Shown piece after piece: positions 56,894-64,000 of a stretch of DNA of 64,000 nucleotides; within the stretch, counting starts at the first letter, position 1, and the number at the start of each line of letters is the position of its first letter. Below the pieces are notes generated by a model that saw only the letters and a list, made by a program, of their open reading frames with translations, was not told where the DNA came from and did not search any database. The DNA comes from Diphasiastrum complanatum (taxonomy: Eukaryota; Streptophyta; Lycopodiopsida; Lycopodiales; Lycopodiaceae): NCBI GenBank assembly GCA_029204225.1, contig CM055106.1, positions 35,314,361 through 35,378,360 on the forward strand. Reading direction: 5' to 3'. The position numbers and the translations under genes are program-made.

Positions 56894-57946
56894 ACAGTCT
56901 GTCTCTTCACGTGTTCTATAGCTTGATCTACACTTGTAGGCTCATCCAAAGAGGTTAGGAAAGCAACATAATTTTCAAAAACTACTTGTTTACCCTTTTG
57001 ATCATATGTGAGCCTTGAAGGTACTTGTCTTTCTCTTGATGTTCTCCTTGGTTTTTGACTTGATGAAGGTCCATCATCATCACCATCCAAAGTCCTTTTC
57101 ATCAACCTCAAGAATGTTAGATCCATCCACACTACCATCAATCATGCTTGAACACACTTTTAGAATGTTTCCCTCATAAAAAATGACATCTCTTGGAAGA
57201 CCTATCACAATCTTCTTCCTAGCCATTACCTCCAATGACTTGAAGTTGAGGTGTCCCATCCTTTTATGCCAAACCTCTTGAATAGGTATTTACTCCCTTG
57301 CAACACATCCAACTTGGTTAGAAATAACACAAGCATCTAGTTTGAACAACTTCCCTTGCCTTTTACCTTTTCCAATCAAGACATCCTTCCTTTTGATCAA
57401 ACAAACATCTCCATCAAACTCCACCTTGAGGCCTTTACTTAGCATTTGACTCACACTAAGCAAATTCTTTAGCACTTATACCAAGCAAATCAACACATAG
57501 AATCATGGAATCTTGATCAACCTATGAGCGATATCTAATGACTTTTGCCAATTTTTTAGATTGAAACACACTCAAATGAAGTCTAGCAACCTCACTATCT
57601 AGAGATCCAATCAAAATTAGGGTTTTGACAAAATCACAAAAAATTGACTTTTTCAAATCTACATGCAAATGCTGAAAATCTGATTATGCAATCTAATAGC
57701 CACCACTAAGGCTGATCCAATGATCCAAAAATTGGCCAAATTTAGTATGTGAATTGAAAAATCAAAATTGATTAAGTTTATAGACCTATATAGGGTTTTG
57801 ATCTACAAAAGATCCAATCTACAAAAGCAAAAAACTCAATTTTGGTGTAGAATCCTCTCTAGCATGCTCTAGACTTGATATCTTTACCAAATCATTGATA
57901 GATTTGATTTCCTCCTTCATAACCTAAAACACAAGCTCTGATACCA
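56863..57946 (-). mobile_element. Copia relic: hinge, pre-integrase, 5' leader
   Basis: Minus strand. The leader 57480-57934 matches the leader of the nested copia at 31700-32163. The pre-integrase piece (57475-57290) has LKNLLSVSQMLSKGLKVEF and RQGKLFKLDACVI. A hinge-like piece (57141-56863) has RRTSRERQVPSRLTYDQKGK and SLDEPTSVDQAIEHV, the segment before RT. Gag, integrase core and RT are deleted. Confidence 0.8.
57935..57946 (-). other. Copia primer-binding site
   Basis: On the minus strand it reads TGGTATCAGAGC. It abuts an LTR at 57947, whose other end carries a second, plus-strand primer-binding site. Confidence 0.85.
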
Positions 57947-57970
57947 TGTGAAGGATTTCAGTTCCATAAA

Positions 57971-58212
57971 GGACTCCTGTCAAATCTCAACCGAAGGACT
58001 CCTGTCAAATCTCAACCAAAGTACTCCTATCAGATCTCAATCGATGAGTTTCTGTCAGATCTCAACCGATGGGTTCCTGTCAGATATCAACCGACGGGTT
58101 TGTCTCAGATCTCAACCAAAGCGTCCAGTTGAATCTCGACCGAAGCGTCCTGTTGGATTTCGACTGGAGCACCCATCAAATCTCGACCGGAGCACCCATC
58201 AAATCTCGACCG
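57971..58212. repeat. Minisatellite, ten units of 25 to 22 bp
   Basis: Units such as GGACTCCTGTCAAATCTCAA are arrayed head to tail. The first six are 25 bp, then 24, 24, 23 and about 22. The consensus drifts steadily from left to right. Confidence 0.95.
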
Positions 58213-59231
58213 GTTCATTTGAATAAACACTTTTTGAAAGTGTAGGAAAGTTTGGAGGCGAGTTTGAGTAGATTCAAATTTGAATAGTTGAGTATATTGA
58301 ATCTAGACCCAAAAATAATAGGGTTAGCATTTTGGAGGGAAAGCCAAGTGGCCAAATAGGGTTTGGACCTGTTATAAATGGATGTAACTTATGGAGAGAG
58401 TGATCTTATCTCTTCTCTATCTCATTTCATGCTTATACATGGTTCTCTTGGAGTTCTACTATCCATTGGTGCACTATATTGGTGATTGCATGCAATTTTA
58501 TGTGTATAATGATTCATAAAGGCTATTTTCAATTTCACTCGTGTGAATGATGTTAAAAATTCACAATTCTAGCTTGACTAGTTTTGGTCATATAACTTGT
58601 AAATAGTTAGATGGTCATGATGTGGCTTGTAACACATGCCAAGTAGCATAGAATTCCATTCATAAGGAAGTTCTCAATTAGACCTAAGTGTTAGAACCTT
58701 TGAAATGAGTCCAAATTATGCTTAGATACAAGAGAAAAAAAATAGGAGCTAGTTTTGGTAATTTTTGCATTGTTGAGGGATCTCCAAGATTCCAACCCTA
58801 ACTTGGTAGGGATGAAAGATCCACAAAAATTAGCATTAGGGATAGGTTTAGGGCTACTCATACCTATCCAAAACCGTGATGGATCATGTATATATATGTG
58901 ATGATATCTCACCAAAATCAATCAAGGAATTTCATGATTTTTCTCTCATAATGGTGTAATTGCTCTCTATGTTCATAATTGTTTGAGTTCTTGTGATTAC
59001 TAATGACTATAGGATTGAATGTAGGTCTGGTGTACAGTACTCAGACTTTGGGAGGCCGTACTTTCACAGTGTGAAGCCTTCTTCAAGGATTTGGGCCATT
59101 TAGTGAGGTTCAAGCATAGATTTTTGATGGATTTTGATGGTTCAACTTGTGCTAATCCTATGAGATCATAATCTATTGTTTCCCTCATCATTTCAAGTGT
59201 TTTAGGGTCTTTATTTGCTGTAATTTTTACA
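58213..59231 (+). other. Remainder of the copia LTR, no gene
   Basis: LTR-type sequence without ORFs of note, included to state that nothing else was recognised here. Confidence 0.5.
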
Positions 59232-60180
59232 TGGTATTAGAGCCTAAAGGCTGACATGAGCTAAATCCTTGGTTTTCATTCAATTTGATCACAATTTTTG
59301 ATATAGAGGATCAAGCATTGTTGGCTAAAGGCAAGCAGAAGGGCTGAAATTCCATTTTAAGAAAGGGCAAGAATGATGAGGATGAGGGAGAGTCGTCATC
59401 AAAGTAAAGAAAAAAGAAAAAAAGACAAGTGCTATTATTGCCACAAGCCAGGTCATTGGGTGGGAGAGTGCTACAAAAAGAAAGTAGATATCAAGCAAGG
59501 AAAAATGAAGTAACAATGTGACATTGCTGAGGATGATGGAGAAGATGATGATACCAATGTATTCTCATTGGCATTGGCATCTCAAGTAAATGATGGTGCG
59601 AGATGGTTTATTGATTCGCGCTAGACACATGACTGGGAAGCATGATGGCATGGGTTTGAAAACTTCTCGCCATTATAGGGAGAAGGTCACTCAGGCCAAT
59701 GGAAAAGAATGGCAGGTTCAGGTCATTGGAAATGTACCAGTACAATTTTCATATGGTAAGATAAAAAACATTTCAAATGTGCATTGTGTACTAGGACTTA
59801 CTAAAAGCTTACTTTTTGTTGGGTTTATAGAAAATCAACGCTTGAAGGTCAAATTTGTGAAAGATGATTTTTTGATGAATGATATGGACCATGACTATAA
59901 GATTGTGGCAATAGGATATCATGATAGTAGCTGTGGGCTTTACAACTTGTGGCCAAATGTGGAGAATATGGTTTATCTTCACAATTTGAATCATGAGATT
60001 GCAGGATGGTCATTTGAACTATGGAAGTCAATGGTTGATGGCCAAATTGAAGATGGTGAGTGGCCTACCTAAAATACAAGATAAATAACATATTATTTGT
60101 GAAGGATGTGATGGGGAAGCACCATAGAGAGAAATTCAAGAGGGGGGAGAGCCACTAGAGCCAAAAAGCCACTTGAACTT
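59232..60180 (+). mobile_element. Copia relic: primer site, knuckle, protease, pre-integrase
   Basis: The primer-binding site TGGTATTAGAGCC is at 59232-59244. Gag is almost entirely missing. A complete knuckle KCYYCHKPGHWVGEC is read at about 59430-59475. The protease site is damaged (ARWFIDSR at about 59600). The ORF 59590-60072 has VHCVLGLTKSLLFVGFIENQ and SSCGLYNL (pre-integrase). It ends near 60180 where other sequence begins. Confidence 0.8.
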
Positions 60181-61613
<1,433 letters not shown>

Positions 61614-61709
61614 GCTTGAGCACAGAGAGTCTCCATTGTACGAGGTAGATGAGCCAATGTTAGAGGATGAGCAGGATGAGGATGAGCCCATTCAGATTGT
61701 GTTCGCTAG

Positions 61710-63719
61710 ATTGCAATTTTTTGCCAAATCATGCTATAGAAGATATTTCACCTTATGAAAAGTTGTATGGAAGGAAACCCGAGGTCAATAATCTTAGAAC
61801 ATTTGGATGTGTATGCTTTGTAAATGTACCTCTTGAAACAAGAAAATAAGAAGATGCTAATGCTCTTAAAGTCATTATGATAGGCTACTCAAGTAAAGCC
61901 TATAGGATTTTTGTTCCATCTACTAATCAAACTATGATAAGTAGAGATGCGATCTTCCATGAAAATCGAATGTACATGAAGGACAATGTGCAGGAATCTC
62001 AAGAGCTTATTCATCAAGGAGGAGTCTCTTCATCAAGTATTGATCAAGATGAAGACTTGTTGGGGCCAAGATCACAAGAGAAGCCGAGTCTACCAATGAC
62101 TCCAAGAAGATCAACCCGAGAGAGATCCGAGCCTAGAAGACTCACCTACTTGGAAAAAGACAAACAAGTGGAGGATTCAAGTTCTCTACATGCTTTTCAC
62201 ACTTCCATTGAAGAACCATCAAGTGTGGAGGAAGCTCTTCAATCAAAGGATTGGATCAAAGCTATGGAGGCCGAGTTTGAAGCTTTGATGCAAAATGAGA
62301 CTTGGCAACTTGTAGATCCTCCTAATGACAAGCATGTCATTGGATGCAAGTGGGTCTATAGAATCAAGCTCAATAATGATGGATCAATCAATAAGTTCAA
62401 AGCAAGGCTTTGTGCTAAAGGCTATGCACAAATCAAAGGCATAGATTATGAAGAAATTTTTGCTCACGTAGCAAAGATGGTAACCATTAGAATTATCATT
62501 ACTATTTGTTGCTTTTATGATTGAAAAATGATTCAACTTGATGTTTCCAATGCTTTCTTGAATGGTTACTTAGAAGAAGAAATATATATGCATCAACCTC
62601 CAGGTTTTGTTGTGAATGGCAAAGGATCAAAAGTATGCTTACTTTTTAAAAGTCTTTACGGCTTGATAAGACTTATCTTCTTTCTATTGGTTTTAAGATT
62701 AGTTCATATGATCCATCATTATACATGTTGGTAATGATATAATCATGTTGCTTATTTATGTTCTATTATGTGGAAGCAACATGGATTTACTTGTTGATAC
62801 CAAGATCTCCTTAGGAAAGGAATTCAAAATGCAAGATCTTGGAATTTTACATCATGTACTTGGATTAGAGATTAAGATCTCTAATGACTTAGCTTTTATT
62901 TCTCAAGAAAGTTATGTAAGATCTATGCTTAAGAAGTTTAACATTCAAGATTGTAAAAGCATAGATACTCCTATGGAGTCTAATGTTAAAGACACTAAAA
63001 CTTGTGATGAAGCATCCTTTGAGGACATCACACTTTTTAGAAGTCTAATAGGCTCTTTAATATGGCTCACTATCACTAGGGCTGATCTTAGTTTTAGTGT
63101 GCATAAGCTTAGTCAAAGCATGCAAAATCCAAAGATCCTGATTGGAAAAAGGGGAAGAGGATCTTGAGATATGTTGCATCTACTCAAGACTATGGACTTT
63201 GTTTTAAAATACATGATTTAAGCCTTGTTGCCTTTTCATATTCGAATTTTGCAGGTGGATAGAAAGTCCACAAGTGCTTATACAATATTTTTGGGAGGTA
63301 ATCTTGTCTCTTGGCAATCTAAGAAGCAAGACACTATATCCTTATCCTCATGTGAAGCCGAGTACAAGGCTTTGAATATCACAACAAAAGAAGTCATTTG
63401 GATCAAAAGATTACTAGTGGAGCTCGGGATCATTCAAGAGGAGGAAATACTTTGCATCAAATGTGATAGCATCTCGGCCCAATATCTTGCAAGTAATCCA
63501 ATCTTCCATGCAAGAAGTAAACACATAGAGGTAGCACACCACTATGTAAGAGAAAAAGTTATGGATGGTGAGATTCTCCTTGAGCATGTATCAACTTCAA
63601 ATTGTTATGCAGATTTACTCACCAAGCTTCTAGTTAAGAAGGACTTTGAAAGACATAGATCAAATCTTGGCTTGATCTCCAAGTCCTTAGTATTGTAGAT
63701 ATTATTCTTATTTAAGGAG
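61710..63719 (+). pseudogene. Copia pol: integrase end, RT, RNase H
   Basis: Domains in order: integrase end (SPYEKLYGRKPEVNNLRTFG, FVNVPLETRK, a stop, MISRDAIFHE); hinge (RRSTRERSEPRRLTYLEKDK); RT ([60 protein letters not shown], then KSLYGL). About 50 codons after KSLYGL are deleted, and the YVDD box is degraded to YVLLCGSN. It continues with LGILHHVLGLEIK and SLIWLTITRADLSFSVHKLS. RNase H (63225-63698) has DRKSTSAYTIFLGGNLVSWQ, SSCEAEYKAL and HARSKHIEVAHHYVREKV. Four ORFs reflect stops and shifts. Confidence 0.9.
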
Positions 63720-64000
63720 TGTGAATATATTGTAAAATTAAAATAATATTAAACTTAGAGATTCAAGTTTTGGAGTTTGTCCAAACTTGAGGTAGACTAG
63801 TCTAGTAACTTTCCAATTAGAGTCAAGTTAGTTTCTTGTCTTCATAGTGATGTGTAGGTCTAGAACCTATCAAGAAGCATTTGAGTCTACTCTTGTAGGT
63901 CAAAGGATTCTCAAAAAGAGAGATTCTCAAGGCTTATCCATCTCTCTTTTTGTCATCTAGTAGAGAGGTAGAGGCAATGTGGCATCTAGATTGTTTTTTC
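63720..64000 (+). repeat. Copia 3' LTR, cut by the window end
   Basis: It starts TGTGAATATATTG right after a purine-rich AAGGAG. It is the expected 3' LTR of the pol fragment on its left and continues beyond the window. Confidence 0.7.

Larger units (their letters stand above)
57947..59231 (+). repeat. Copia LTR flanked by primer-binding sites on both sides
   Basis: It starts TGTGAAGGATTTCAG and ends TTTTTACA just before TGGTATTAGAGCC. The segment 58205-58450 (GGAGGGAAAGCCAAGTGGCC) matches the LTR at 32176-32728 in the reverse sense, showing plus orientation. A TATA-like TTATAAATGG is at about 58371. The left 265 bp includes a minisatellite. Confidence 0.6.

Overview
This is nuclear DNA of a land plant: AT-rich, with split genes that use GT/AG introns, and dominated by layered Ty1/copia and Ty3/gypsy LTR retrotransposons, long (GA)n/(CT)n microsatellites and small foldback elements. 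A plant-specific RSL-type bHLH gene confirms a plant. A seed-free lineage (moss, lycophyte or fern) is my guess; the sequence does not settle it.

Layout. Positions 1-9.2 kb hold decayed copia fragments, an inverted-repeat patch and a GA microsatellite. Positions 10.3-11.3 kb hold a 448-bp tandem duplication whose units end in GC-rich hairpins. Positions 12.4-16.3 kb hold the one convincing intact gene, a five-exon RSL class I-like bHLH factor predicted at 586 aa. Positions 16.6-18.7 kb carry several foldback hairpins and a coding-like stretch I cannot name. A disabled trihelix (Myb/SANT-like) gene lies at 20.3-21.2 kb on the minus strand. Exon-like pieces of an unrecognised gene lie at 22.4-23.0 kb on the plus strand.

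Positions 23.3-26.9 kb form the most unusual block. A short hypothetical minus-strand ORF and a plus-strand histone H3-like ORF point away from each other. The H3-like ORF keeps the canonical H3 N-terminus and histone fold in near gap-free alignment, has a proline-rich tail, and carries two in-frame stops. About eleven copies of a GATATCGRWTCAGCGCGCC-like motif lie between the two ORFs, concentrated between each TATA box and its ATG. An unrecognised spliced minus-strand gene follows.

Positions 28-37.8 kb are one minus-strand Ty3/gypsy element broken by a same-strand copia insertion (target duplication AATCA) and by a plus-strand chromodomain-gypsy tail. The LTR of that tail is itself split by a solo LTR (target duplication CTAAT). 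A coding-like minus-strand relic lies at 38.9-39.8 kb. Positions 41.1-45.6 kb are a copia element with both LTRs but no reverse transcriptase. Positions 46.8-48.0 kb hold a copia integrase fragment joined to a CT-expanded LTR. Positions 48.5-55.1 kb are a minus-strand gypsy with two protease-like domains and an extra coiled-coil ORF after pol. Positions 55.4-64 kb are further copia fragments on both strands, including an LTR with a primer-binding site on each side, a 10-unit minisatellite and a 185-bp (GA)n tract.

No rRNA, tRNA or CRISPR was recognised. All assignments come from reading the sequence; no database search was possible.
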